The translations under genes and the position numbers were made by a program. Of a stretch of 10,661 bases of DNA, positions 1 through 6,776 are shown piece by piece. Below the pieces are notes generated by a model. That model saw only the letters and a list, made by a program, of their open reading frames with translations. It ran no database searches and was not told the DNA's origin. How positions within the stretch are numbered: the first letter of the stretch is position 1; every line of letters starts with the position of its first letter. Origin of the DNA: Patescibacteria group bacterium (GTDB lineage Bacteria > Patescibacteriota > Gracilibacteria > JAHISY01); NCBI GenBank assembly GCA_018817365.1, contig JAHISY010000059.1, forward strand, positions 1-10,661, in the 5' to 3' direction.

Positions 1-164
1 GTGGTTCCCGCTGTCGTTCCCGTGGTTGCTGCTGTCGCCGCCGCTGCCGTAAGCTCTGATCCGAATATTTTGTCATTCGTCCGCAAAACTATATTCACTC
101 CGAGCAGGATGAAATAAACAGTTGCGATGATAATAACGGGAATTTTACGGTTTTGCTCTTTCAT
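1..164 (-). CDS. N-terminal part of a single-pass membrane-anchored protein, runs off the window
   Basis: A minus-strand reading frame opens with ATG at 164-162 and stays open to the window edge, giving 54 residues. The N-terminus is MKEQNRKIP, followed by a hydrophobic segment at about residues 9-27 (VIIIATVYFILLGVNIVL). A short polar stretch follows, and then an Ala/Thr/Gly-rich linker from about residue 39. Basic residues before the hydrophobic segment suggest that the N-terminus stays in the cytoplasm and the rest lies outside, as a signal anchor or uncleaved signal. The start lies 3 bp after the TAA of the upstream 435-residue gene, so translational coupling is likely. No Shine-Dalgarno motif is visible. 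The function is not recognised. Its place in the PilB-like cluster suggests an envelope component, which is inference only. Confidence 0.7.
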   Translation of the reverse strand, partial: MKEQNRKIPVIIIATVYFILLGVNIVLRTNDKIFGSELTAAAATAATTGTTAGT

Positions 165-167
165 TTT

Positions 168-1475
168 TTAGAGGTTTGTTTGAATTGATTGATAGCCAAA
201 ACATGTTCTAGTGGAGTCCGTAACGGAATAGCACATTTGGTCATCATTAATTGCTATTGTATTGATTGTGCTGCCCACGAAGTTGAAATATTCTTCGTAC
301 CCCGGTGTGAACGGATCAACTTGATGGAGCGCCCCCAAGTACATGGCAGTTTCGGCGCCAAGCCGTTCAAAGTGGAAAAGCTGTTCGGCTTGTTCGATAC
401 CATTGAGCAGGTTCAATAAGCCAAAAGAAAGCTTTAGGTCTTCAGCCTCTTCGACAATTTTCCCAAGGTCATCTAAGCCAGCTTGATCTGTCGATATGAT
501 TGATGATTGTACAGACTTGTTGCCTGCTGCCATCCCCGTCATTTTTGTGACCGTTCGCTCTTTCTCTGGTACCTTCCATGCGCCGCCGTAGTTCACATAT
601 CCTTGAATGGATTCTTCCAACGCGAGCAGTTCTCTCAAATCAGATGTCATTCCTGAGATAGAGGCAGAGATGGTATTTGCTTGATTGAGAATGTCGCTGT
701 TTCTTTTGATTGCTGAATTTGTTGTAATGATTAATTTATTTGTGGTTTTATTTACTATACTTGCTAGTTTATTTTGCGTTTGTTGATCCAACTCAATTGC
801 CGATTCGATCGCGCGGTCGATTACTTCCGTTACATATTTTTGCGTGCTGATGAGATCTTTTTCTACGAGAATGTATTCTCGCATGGCTGTATCGATGAAA
901 ACATCACTTATTTCGTCTATCGGATATTCACTAGAATCTTCTTCATATAAAAAAACTTGGAAAAAGAAATTCAACTCGCCGAACACATTCCTGTAGTCCG
1001 CGAGATAAATAACTTTGAACTGATCGCTTGGAATGCAGAATTTCAATTCCGCGTAATTCTTCATCACCTCAAAAATCAATTTCTCTCTTCGATCGCTCAC
1101 AGTCGAGGGATGCTCGAGCAGCAGATTGCCCGCGCCCGGCAGAATTCCCGCAAAACTGTTTTCAAAATTATCTAAAAAAGTTCCGTAATCGTTATCTGCT
1201 CTCGCTGTTTTGCACGCATCAATCAATTTGAGCTTTTCTTCCGGGTCATTGTTCGCGTCGTCCAAATCTTGCGCTGTTTCCAAAGTTGCCCGATCAAGCG
1301 GGTTGAGCAGCCGCGCTTCGAAAGATTCAGGGGTGATTCGCTGACCGAGATCGAGCGAGAGCGAACAAATTCCGATGATCAACAAGCTCGCGAAAACCGC
1401 GCGGCTGGCTTCAGCCGGATTATTCGCCATCCGATCGATGAAATTTTGCGCGCGATGTCGGAAGTTTTTAAACAT
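168..1475 (-). CDS. Hypothetical membrane-anchored, helix-rich envelope protein (435 aa)
   Basis: I do not recognise this protein. It has a basic, cytoplasm-like N-terminus (MFKNFRHRAQ), one transmembrane helix at about residues 26-44 (AVFASLLIIGICSLSL), and then about 390 residues predicted to lie outside the membrane. Residues 60-290 look largely helical. The Thr/Asn/Ser-rich stretch at about 205-290 resembles a coiled coil. There are five cysteines: C37 in the membrane segment, C88, C147, and a C-terminal pair, C415 and C425, that could form a disulphide. The start codon overlaps the end of the upstream gene by 8 bp, which supports both this start and translational coupling; no Shine-Dalgarno motif is seen. 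Downstream, another single-pass protein begins 3 bp after its stop. Being third in the cluster led by a PilB-like ATPase suggests a structural part of a pilus or secretion machine. It is too large for a typical PilN or PilO, and no pilin N-terminal motif is present. Confidence 0.82.
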   Translation of the reverse strand: MFKNFRHRAQNFIDRMANNPAEASRAVFASLLIIGICSLSLDLGQRITPESFEARLLNPLDRATLETAQDLDDANNDPEEKLKLIDACKTARADNDYGTFLDNFENSFAGILPGAGNLLLEHPSTVSDRREKLIFEVMKNYAELKFCIPSDQFKVIYLADYRNVFGELNFFFQVFLYEEDSSEYPIDEISDVFIDTAMREYILVEKDLISTQKYVTEVIDRAIESAIELDQQTQNKLASIVNKTTNKLIITTNSAIKRNSDILNQANTISASISGMTSDLRELLALEESIQGYVNYGGAWKVPEKERTVTKMTGMAAGNKSVQSSIISTDQAGLDDLGKIVEEAEDLKLSFGLLNLLNGIEQAEQLFHFERLGAETAMYLGALHQVDPFTPGYEEYFNFVGSTINTIAINDDQMCYSVTDSTRTCFGYQSIQTNL

Positions 1476-2013
1476 TCAGAAATTTGCGTTTGAAAATCCA
1501 AGCAGCCGGAAGAGTTAAAAGCAATGTGATTGAAAAAGCCGCTTCCGGACCGGTGGAGGAGAGATCGATCGTGGCAGTCGAATCGTAAAAAAACGAGGAA
1601 ACTTCAGACAGCACGTCTTGTTGCTCGGGAGCGAATCGGGGCGCACTCATGTTTTCCTCATCCTCAAAAAAAATCGGCGGTACGCTTGTTTGCGGAGCGA
1701 GCGATTTAACTGGCGGAGATTCTTCTTCTGAAGAATAATCTTCGATCGCTCCGCCGCTGCCGATTTCAATTTCCGCGATATTGTTCGCAGGGGCGGTTGC
1801 CGAAGTTTCAGTTTCGTCGGGGGGGAATTCAAAAACGGGAGTTGCAGACTCTTCCGCCACCGAATTTTCTTCTTCGAAATCCGCCGGCAGATCGAGATTC
1901 AGCAGCGCATCTTCCGAATACAAATCACCGACCGGGTCAAATTCCTCTGCGAACGTGGGATTCGAAAAAATCGCGAGGAGAGCGAGAGCGAGAAAAATTT
2001 TGAAAAGCTCCAT
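1468..2013 (-). CDS. Secreted acidic protein with signal peptide and sortase-like C-terminal anchor
   Basis: This 181-residue protein has a clear signal peptide at residues 1-22 (hydrophobic core FLALALLAIF, likely cleavage after TFA). The middle, about 23-140, is acidic, Pro/Ser/Glu-rich and probably disordered. The C-terminus has the three parts of a cell-wall sorting signal: LSSTGPE at 151-157, a hydrophobic run at about 158-174, and the basic tail KRK at 175-177. LSSTG fits LxxTG, with Ser in place of the usual Pro of LPxTG. It could be a sortase substrate or simply a C-terminally membrane-anchored protein. It follows the PilB-like gene by 24 bp, which hold a 16-bp palindrome, and its last 8 bp overlap the start of the 435-residue gene. 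All three are therefore probably one transcript. No enzymatic domain is visible. It may be a minor surface subunit or a tether; its function is unknown. Confidence 0.82.
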   Translation of the reverse strand: MELFKIFLALALLAIFSNPTFAEEFDPVGDLYSEDALLNLDLPADFEEENSVAEESATPVFEFPPDETETSATAPANNIAEIEIGSGGAIEDYSSEEESPPVKSLAPQTSVPPIFFEDEENMSAPRFAPEQQDVLSEVSSFFYDSTATIDLSSTGPEAAFSITLLLTLPAAWIFKRKFLNV

Positions 2014-2021
2014 CGGATTTG

Positions 2022-2037
2022 TCCCGCGTACGCGGGA
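2022..2037. repeat. Perfect 16-bp palindrome between the PilB-like gene and the next gene
   Basis: TCCCGCGTACGCGGGA reads the same on both strands. It begins directly after the TAA stop of the PilB-like gene and ends 8 bp before the next ATG. As RNA it could fold into a GC-rich hairpin, but with almost no loop, and no T-run follows, so it is not a standard terminator. Similar flanks (AATCCC before, GGGACAA after, on the minus strand) occur around the hairpin downstream of argH. This suggests a small dispersed palindromic repeat. It may modulate mRNA stability or the ratio of the two products. Confidence 0.75.
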
Positions 2038-3750
2038 TTAAAAATTCAACCTGATTCCAGCCACGCGCGCGATTTCCGCGAGGGTGGTGAGACCGGCAGC
2101 AGCTTTCAGCACTCCATCTTCCGCGAAAGAAATCATGCCTTGCTTTTCGCGAGCGTGTTTTGTGATCTCGGCTACGGAGGCATTTTTGAGGATCAATACC
2201 TTCAGCTCTTCATCCATCCGAAAGCTCTCGGTAATCGCGAGCTGTCCGCGATAGCCGGTCTGCCCGCAAAATCCGCAGCCCTTTGTTTCCCACAAAAATT
2301 CAGGTATTTTAACCTGAATTTTTGAATTTAGACTTTTCGCTTCCGCGAGAAGCTCCTCGATCAATCTCAGTTGTTCGGGGGTGGGTTTCATTTTTTTGGC
2401 GCACTTCTCGCACGGTCTTCGCACCAATCTTTGCGCTATCACAAAACTCAAGCTCGAAACGAGCACGAACGGTTTCAGTCCGAGATTCAGCAGTCGCGGG
2501 ATTGCTTCTGCCGCAGAATTCGTGTGGAGAGTGGAAAGCAGCACGTGCCCGGTCATCGCAGCTTGCGCTGCGGTTTCGGCGGTATCTTCGTCGCGGATTT
2601 CGCCGACCATCAGAATATTCGGATCGTGCCGCAGCAGCGCGCGCAGTCCTTTCGCGAAAGTGTAATCTTGGCTCTCGTCGATCTGGCTTTGCACGATATT
2701 TTTGAGGTGGTATTCCACTGGATTTTCCAGCGTGGCGATTTTGCGTTCCGGATTATTGAATTTCGAAAGGAGCGCATAAAGCGTAGTGGTTTTGCCGCTG
2801 CCGGTCGGACCGGTCACGAGAATCATTCCTTCGCGCAGCCGTATTGCATCCTGCAGATTTTCGAGCGAAATATTCGCGAACCCCAGTTCTTCGAAAGTTT
2901 TGATTTTCTTTTCACTGTCGAGCAATCGGCAGACGATACTCTCCCCGAATTCGGTGGGGAGGGTATTCACCCGTACATCGATTTTCCGATCCTCCGCGAG
3001 GAAATTTAGGCGACCGTCTTGCGGAATATTCGCAACATTCAGCCGCAGCTTCGATTCGTATTTCAAATGATTCACGATTTCGCCACCGATCTGCCGGTCA
3101 AATTCAAGAATTTTTTGCAGAATCCCGTCGATTCGAAAGCGCAGGTCGATTTTTTGTTCGTCCGGCTGAAAATGAATGTCGCTCGCGTCGGTTCGCAGCG
3201 CCCCGACAAAAATTCGATTCAGCGCTTCTTGCGCGGAAATCGCGTGCGCCTCCTTTGCGAGCTGTTCGAGATTTTGGATTTCTCCTTCGTAATTTTTGAG
3301 ATTGGCTCCCGCGTTTTCATTCCGAAATTCTTCCGGTCGCCGCGGCTGCAGCGCGTGGATTTTCTCGATTTTCGCAAGGATTTCTTCGCGGCTTGCGAGA
3401 CTAAGGTAAACTTCCAGCCCTTCTTTTTTCAATTTTTCGAGATATTTTTTCGTTCTCGAATTTTTCGGATTGGCTACCGCTACTCTCATTTTTTTTCCGA
3501 TTTGAAAAAACGGAAACGCGAGAATTTGCTTCGCTTCTTCCACCGCGATTTTTGCCGGCAAATCCGCGCCGATTGGAGTATTCCGGATATCGACGTAAGG
3601 AATCCCGAACCGCTTCGCCGCCGCCGCTGTTTTCTTTTCCGCGAAACTGCGGTTGATTTCGCTCAAAGTATCTGCCGCACTCGCTTCCTTGAGCGACCGA
3701 CCGGCTATTTTTTGGTTTTGGGATGCGGTAACTTGTTTTGTATCCACCAT
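2038..3750 (-). CDS. pilB: Type IV pilus / type II secretion assembly ATPase (PilB/GspE family)
   Basis: This 570-residue hexameric ATPase would power pilin polymerisation from the cytoplasmic face of the membrane. It has an N-terminal MshEN/GspE-N-like region at about 30-135 (RFGIPYVDIRNTPI, FPFFQIGKKMRVAVANP). The catalytic core follows: Walker A GPTGSGKT at 314-321, Asp box LENPVEY at 341-347 (Asn where Asp is usual, with the conserved Glu kept), Walker B ILMVGEIRD at 379-387, and His box GHVLLSTLHTN at 401-411. The PilB/GspE zinc site is present as CEKC at 447-450 and CGFC at 492-495. This tetracysteine module and the N-terminal domain argue against the retraction ATPase PilT. Length is normal for the family. 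It leads a tight minus-strand cluster with three anchored or secreted proteins; no pilin, PilC or PilM-O gene is inside the window. Whether it should be called PilB or GspE cannot be settled from this context. The start is supported by a candidate promoter just upstream. Confidence 0.95.
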   Translation of the reverse strand: MVDTKQVTASQNQKIAGRSLKEASAADTLSEINRSFAEKKTAAAAKRFGIPYVDIRNTPIGADLPAKIAVEEAKQILAFPFFQIGKKMRVAVANPKNSRTKKYLEKLKKEGLEVYLSLASREEILAKIEKIHALQPRRPEEFRNENAGANLKNYEGEIQNLEQLAKEAHAISAQEALNRIFVGALRTDASDIHFQPDEQKIDLRFRIDGILQKILEFDRQIGGEIVNHLKYESKLRLNVANIPQDGRLNFLAEDRKIDVRVNTLPTEFGESIVCRLLDSEKKIKTFEELGFANISLENLQDAIRLREGMILVTGPTGSGKTTTLYALLSKFNNPERKIATLENPVEYHLKNIVQSQIDESQDYTFAKGLRALLRHDPNILMVGEIRDEDTAETAAQAAMTGHVLLSTLHTNSAAEAIPRLLNLGLKPFVLVSSLSFVIAQRLVRRPCEKCAKKMKPTPEQLRLIEELLAEAKSLNSKIQVKIPEFLWETKGCGFCGQTGYRGQLAITESFRMDEELKVLILKNASVAEITKHAREKQGMISFAEDGVLKAAAGLTTLAEIARVAGIRLNF

Positions 3751-3774
3751 TTTATTTTTGGTATTTGCGAGGTT

Positions 3775-3803
3775 ATTTTAACAAAAATAAGCAGGAAAAG
3801 CAA
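3775..3803 (-). promoter_or_regulatory. Candidate sigma-70-type promoter for the PilB-like gene
   Basis: On the minus strand, TTGCTT (3803-3798) and TAAAAT (3780-3775) are separated by 17 bp. The -10 box matches the consensus at five of six bases and the -35 box at three of six. It would give an untranslated leader of about 18 nt before the ATG at 3750, with no Shine-Dalgarno motif. The same TAAAAT box at similar spacing occurs before the LysW gene and the plus-strand gene, which strengthens the call. Confidence 0.5.
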
Positions 3804-3812
3804 GCTTAGATA

Positions 3813-3854
3813 TTGGACGTTGGATGTTGGAGGGTGGACTTTGGAAAGTGGAAT
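3813..3854. repeat. Degenerate heptamer tandem array, six units (TTGGANN)
   Basis: Six consecutive 7-bp units fill exactly 42 bp. Four start with TTGGA (3813, 3820, 3827, 3841) and two with GTGGA (3834, 3848). The last two bases of each unit vary. It lies just upstream of the candidate promoter of the PilB-like gene. Other spacers in the window hold arrays with the same period but other cores. Confidence 0.8.
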
Positions 3855-4024
3855 TTTGCCAACTGCAAATTGTTTGAATCATGATTTTCATGATGAAAAG
3901 ATTGCCATGATTGCGTGGACAGTAAAGAGTGGGCTGAAAATCAACCCCACGAGTCGCCTCGGGATTCACTTGCAAAATCGAGGTTTTTCCTCCACGGGCG
4001 AATTCTCACCACAGTTCTTGCATC
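3855..4024. other. Hairpin-rich spacer without a supported gene
   Basis: No convincing gene is seen between the heptamer array and the tRNA-linked terminator. Inverted repeats are frequent. ATCATGA and TCATGAT flank a TTT loop at 3878-3894. GTGGGCTGA pairs imperfectly with TCAACCCCAC around 3929-3950. CCTCG at 3957-3961 pairs with CGAGG at 3979-3983, extended by an ATT/AAT match and followed on the plus strand by TTTTT. The last could act as a plus-strand terminator, although no plus-strand gene is visible just before it. The region might include a small structured RNA, but no known family is recognised. Confidence 0.4.
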
Positions 4025-4059
4025 AAAAAACTGGAATCCTCGTTTACGGCGAGGAGCCC
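4025..4059 (-). terminator. Likely intrinsic terminator after tRNA-Asp
   Basis: On the minus strand, 10 nt past the tRNA CCA end, TCCTCG and CGAGGA form a 6-bp stem around a 7-nt loop. A possible outer GG/CC extension follows across a small internal loop. Two bases later comes a run of six T (plus-strand A at 4025-4030). The position is right for ending the infB/tRNA transcript. The stem is short, so strength is uncertain. Confidence 0.55.
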
Positions 4060-4069
4060 AATTTTTTTC

Positions 4070-4146
4070 TGGCGCGAGAGACGGGATTTGAACCCGCGAC
4101 CTCCGCCGTGACAGGGCGGCGCTCTAACCAGCTGAGCTACTCCCGC
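4070..4146 (-). tRNA. tRNA-Asp (anticodon GTC)
   Basis: A full cloverleaf can be read on the minus strand. The acceptor stem GCGGGAG pairs with CTCTCGC with one G-T wobble. The D-arm is GCTCAGCTGGTTAGAGC. The anticodon stem CCGCC/GGCGG encloses the loop CTGTCAC, whose central GTC reads the Asp codons GAC and GAT. The T-arm contains GGTTCAAATCC. The discriminator base is G, as expected for bacterial tRNA-Asp, and the 3' CCA is encoded in the gene. It lies 70 bp downstream of infB on the same strand and is followed by a likely terminator. It may be cut from an infB-tRNA transcript, since no clear separate promoter is seen. Confidence 0.97.
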
Positions 4147-4153
4147 AGATTGG

Positions 4154-4194
4154 TTCTTAGTTCAGGGTTCTTGGTCAATTGGTTTATCCTGAAC
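4154..4194. repeat. Short heptamer array overlapping an inverted repeat in the infB-tRNA spacer
   Basis: Three 7-bp units with the pattern TTCNNNG start at 4154, 4161 and 4168. Overlapping them, GTTCAGG at 4160-4166 is the exact reverse complement of CCTGAAC at 4188-4194 (21-bp loop). No T-run follows on the minus strand, so this is not a clear terminator for infB. It could form a stem in the tRNA leader that marks a processing site. Confidence 0.5.
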
Positions 4195-4216
4195 AAGGCT
4201 GCATAATGTGATGATT

Positions 4217-6475
4217 TTAAAGGGTTCTCTCTTTTTTCTCAATCTTCCATGCCTGAATGATGTCTCCTTCTTGGATTTTAATTTTATGAAGCGAAAGTTT
4301 CAGCCCGCACTCGAAACCTTCTTTTACCTCATGCGCGTTTTCTTTCTCGCGTTTCAAACTCGAAATTCGACTTTCATCGATTAGTTTCCCGTCGCGAACG
4401 ATGCGCACCTTCGCGCCATTCACCATCTTTCCGCTTTTTACCATTCCGCCCACCGTTTGCTCATGACCTTTCGTGAAGAAAATTCCGCGCACTTCGAGTT
4501 CACCCAAAACAGTTTCAATCTCCTCCGGATCAAGCAGTCCGTTCAGCATTTTTTCGATTTCTTCCAGCAGTTTATAAATAATCGTATGCTGACGAATTGT
4601 CACGCCCTCGCGATCTGCGAGCTTCGCTACTGCGACAGGCACCTTCGAATGAAAGGCAATCAAAAAGTTATCAGCAGCCGCAGCCATCAACACGTCCGTC
4701 TCGCTCACATTTCCCACGCCGCCATGGATAATTTTAGCCTTCACGTTTTCATTCCCGATTTTCCCGATATTTTCTCGGATCGCTTCTAAGCTTCCCTCCA
4801 CATCTGTCTTCAAAACAATTTTCAATTCCTTCAAATCGCCTGCATTGATTCTTCCGATAATTTGGCTCAGCCCGCTTGCTTTTTCTCGCGTTGCTGCATC
4901 GTGAATTTTTCGCATTTCAATCGCTTTTTTCTTTGCTGCCTCGGCATTTGGCAAAGCCTGTAAAATTTCGCCTACTCCGGTTTGCGGCAATTCCGACAGC
5001 CCGGCAATCAAAACCGGCATTCCAGGAAGAGCTTCTTTTACGGTTTTTTGTTTCCAATCAAACATTTTCTTCACTTTTCCGACTACCGGTCCGATCACGA
5101 AATTGTTTCCCGTTCTCAGCGTGCCGGTATTTACTAAAACCGTCGCGACCGGTCCGAGCGATTTATCCAATCGCGACTCGATGACCGTCCCCACTGCCTC
5201 GCGTGCAGGATTAGCTTTCACCGGGTCGAGATCATTTGTCAGCAAAATAATTTCCAGCAACTCTTCAATGCCTTGATTTGTCGGCGCGCTCACTCCGACC
5301 ACCTCTGTTTTGCCGCCCCAATCGGATGGCTGCAAATCGTGCTCCGCGAGCTCGCCCTTCACTTTTTCAATGTTTGCGCCAGGTTTATCGATTTTCGTAA
5401 TAGCTACAATTATTGGCACCTTTGCCTCGCGAGCATGGTTGATCGCCTCCACTGTTTGTGGCTTCACTCCTTCTTCCGCCGCGATGACGATGACGGCAAT
5501 GTCAGTCGCTCGCGCGCCGCGCGCCCGCATCGTCGTGAAGGCTTCGTGACCGGGAGTGTCGAGGAAAGTAATTTTCCGTAATTTCTTTTCCTTCGATTTT
5601 TCCGAACTCGCCACCTCGACTTGATAAGCTCCGATGTGTTGCGTGATTCCACCGCTTTCGCCTTTCACGACATTTGTTTTCCGAATCGCATCGAGTAACG
5701 TGGTTTTCCCGTGATCGACGTGTCCCATCACCGCCACGATTGGCGGTCGTTCGACGAGATTCGCCGGATCGTCTTCAAGCAGCTTCGCGATGTTGCCTTT
5801 CAAAATTTCTTTTCCGCTCACCGCACTCGTATCTCGCGCGACATTGCAGCTGAAAGCCTCCGCCACGATTGCTGCTGTCTCAAAATCGATGATTTGATTT
5901 AAATTGCTCATCACTCCATTTTTCAACAACTCTCCCACGATTCGGATTGGGCTCACGCCCATTTTTTCTCCGAGCTCGCGTACGGAAATCGCATCCCCGA
6001 TTTTGATCTCGCCTTTTGCAGCGGCAGCCTGTTTGCTCGTATCTTGCATCGCTTCCTCGAAACGCTCCTGTTGGCGAGTGATGCGCTTCACTTTTTCTTT
6101 TTCCATTTTTTTCACTTTTCGTGAAATCAATTTTTCACTCGCTTTTTTTGCCCGCGCCCACCGTGCGCGTGCGGCTTCTTGATCGCCGCTCACTTTTTGT
6201 TCGTCCGGCTCCTTTTTTTTCGCCGCCTCTGCCTCTGTCTCCGCGCGCTTCTTTTTTTCAGCTATCTCATCAGTTTCTTCTTCGGGTTCCTCGTCAAAAA
6301 CCATGCCCATCAATTCCTGTTCAGGTTCTTTTTCTTTTTCCCAATTTTCCATAACTTCATCCGCTTTTTTCGCGTCGATTTCTAGCGCCTTTTCAGCCAC
6401 GCCAAAATTCGAGAGCTTCGCGCGAAGTTCTTCCGTTTTGATTCCGAGTTTGCGGGCGAGATCAGAAACTCTCAT
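4217..6475 (-). CDS. infB: Translation initiation factor IF-2
   Basis: This 752-residue GTPase places fMet-tRNA on the 30S subunit and promotes subunit joining. A small N-terminal domain begins with MRVSDLARKLGIKTEELRAKL. A long, highly charged Lys/Glu-rich linker spans about 45-150. A second IF2-N-like motif lies around 160-205 (DAISVRELGEKMGVSPIRIVGELLKNGV). The G domain has G1 GHVDHGKT at 251-258, G2 GGITQHIGAY at 275-284, G3 DTPGH at 306-310, and G4 as TKID at 360-363, where NKxD is the common form. A short Lys-rich insert (about 288-300) sits between the switch regions. Domains 2, 3 and the C-terminal fMet-tRNA-binding domain follow to the end, so the protein is complete. The start is the first Met of the recognisable N-terminal domain; no Shine-Dalgarno motif precedes it. 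The usual bacterial neighbours nusA and rbfA are not in the window. Confidence 0.97.
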   Translation of the reverse strand: MRVSDLARKLGIKTEELRAKLSNFGVAEKALEIDAKKADEVMENWEKEKEPEQELMGMVFDEEPEEETDEIAEKKKRAETEAEAAKKKEPDEQKVSGDQEAARARWARAKKASEKLISRKVKKMEKEKVKRITRQQERFEEAMQDTSKQAAAAKGEIKIGDAISVRELGEKMGVSPIRIVGELLKNGVMSNLNQIIDFETAAIVAEAFSCNVARDTSAVSGKEILKGNIAKLLEDDPANLVERPPIVAVMGHVDHGKTTLLDAIRKTNVVKGESGGITQHIGAYQVEVASSEKSKEKKLRKITFLDTPGHEAFTTMRARGARATDIAVIVIAAEEGVKPQTVEAINHAREAKVPIIVAITKIDKPGANIEKVKGELAEHDLQPSDWGGKTEVVGVSAPTNQGIEELLEIILLTNDLDPVKANPAREAVGTVIESRLDKSLGPVATVLVNTGTLRTGNNFVIGPVVGKVKKMFDWKQKTVKEALPGMPVLIAGLSELPQTGVGEILQALPNAEAAKKKAIEMRKIHDAATREKASGLSQIIGRINAGDLKELKIVLKTDVEGSLEAIRENIGKIGNENVKAKIIHGGVGNVSETDVLMAAAADNFLIAFHSKVPVAVAKLADREGVTIRQHTIIYKLLEEIEKMLNGLLDPEEIETVLGELEVRGIFFTKGHEQTVGGMVKSGKMVNGAKVRIVRDGKLIDESRISSLKREKENAHEVKEGFECGLKLSLHKIKIQEGDIIQAWKIEKKERTL

Positions 6476-6567
6476 AAAAAGCTGAAAAGCGTGAACGCAA
6501 TTTTAATCGAAAATCGCGAAAAATGCGAGTATTTGTATTTACGGGACTGCTATCGAAACCGGAGACT

Positions 6568-6602
6568 CAGTTCTCAAAGTCCAGTTAGTAGTCGGCAGTT
6601 TT
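6568..6602. repeat. Degenerate array with 7/14-bp period (CAGTT core)
   Basis: CAGTT recurs at 6568, 6582 and 6596, exactly 14 bp apart, with looser AGTC or TAGTC words half-way between. This matches the 7-bp period of the other spacer arrays in the window. It sits upstream of infB on the minus strand. Confidence 0.5.
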
Positions 6603-6612
6603 GTTTTTTTTA

Positions 6613-6718
6613 TTCGAGCGAAGTCGAGAATCCGAGTGGGACGAACCCCCACATTCTCTGTTCGAGTTTGTCGAAAACGGAATGCGCGTGGCTTCTCGAC
6701 TCCCTTCGGTCGCTCGAA
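6613..6718. repeat. Pair of inversely oriented palindromic repeat segments
   Basis: TTCGAGCGAAGTCGAGAA lies at 6613-6630. A version in the opposite orientation with an 8-bp insertion lies at 6693-6718: it begins TTCTCGACT and ends GCTCGAA. The two could pair into a long hairpin enclosing about 60 bp. A related word, TTCGAGTTTGTCGAA, lies between them at 6661-6675. Such self-complementary CGA-rich words are typical of dispersed intergenic palindromes (REP- or MITE-like). I see no transposase and no target-site duplication. Confidence 0.6.
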
Positions 6719-6776
6719 GAGAAGAATGCTCCGTCGCTCGAAGAGAAGAAAGTCCTCGGTCGTTCGGAGAGAAGAG
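6710..6776 (+). repeat. Three 17-bp direct repeats just upstream of a promoter
   Basis: TCGCTCGAAGAGAAGAA occurs at 6710-6726 and again identically at 6734-6750. A 14-of-17 match occurs at 6760-6776. The spacing is 24 and 26 bp, a little more than two helical turns. The third copy ends 3 bp before the -35 box of the plus-strand promoter. They could be binding sites for a regulator on one face of the helix, or an expansion of the neighbouring palindromic repeat. Confidence 0.7.

Noticed and set aside
168..1475. Methyl-accepting chemotaxis-like identity for the 435-residue protein because of its helical, Thr/Ser/Asn-rich region
   Set aside because: There is no HAMP domain and no conserved signalling hairpin, and the topology puts the helical part outside the cell.
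2371..3009. Plus-strand open frame of 212 codons
   Set aside because: Fully antisense to the Walker motifs of the PilB-like ATPase.
3778..3975. Minus-strand open frame of 65 codons in the tRNA-pilB spacer
   Set aside because: It consists of the heptamer array and hairpins translated, has no initiation signals, and overlaps the candidate promoter of the PilB-like gene.
3019..4206. Plus-strand open frame of 395 codons
   Set aside because: Most of it is antisense to the clearly identified PilB-like gene, and it also runs through the terminator and the antisense of tRNA-Asp. Its composition is Phe/Arg-rich, as expected for a shadow frame.
6613..6718. Possible insertion sequence
   Set aside because: Inverted words are present but there is no transposase and no target duplication; a dispersed palindrome fits better.
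6710..6776. Possible CRISPR array from three 17-bp direct repeats
   Set aside because: The spacers are only 7-9 bp and the repeats are short and not conserved in the third copy; no cas genes are present.
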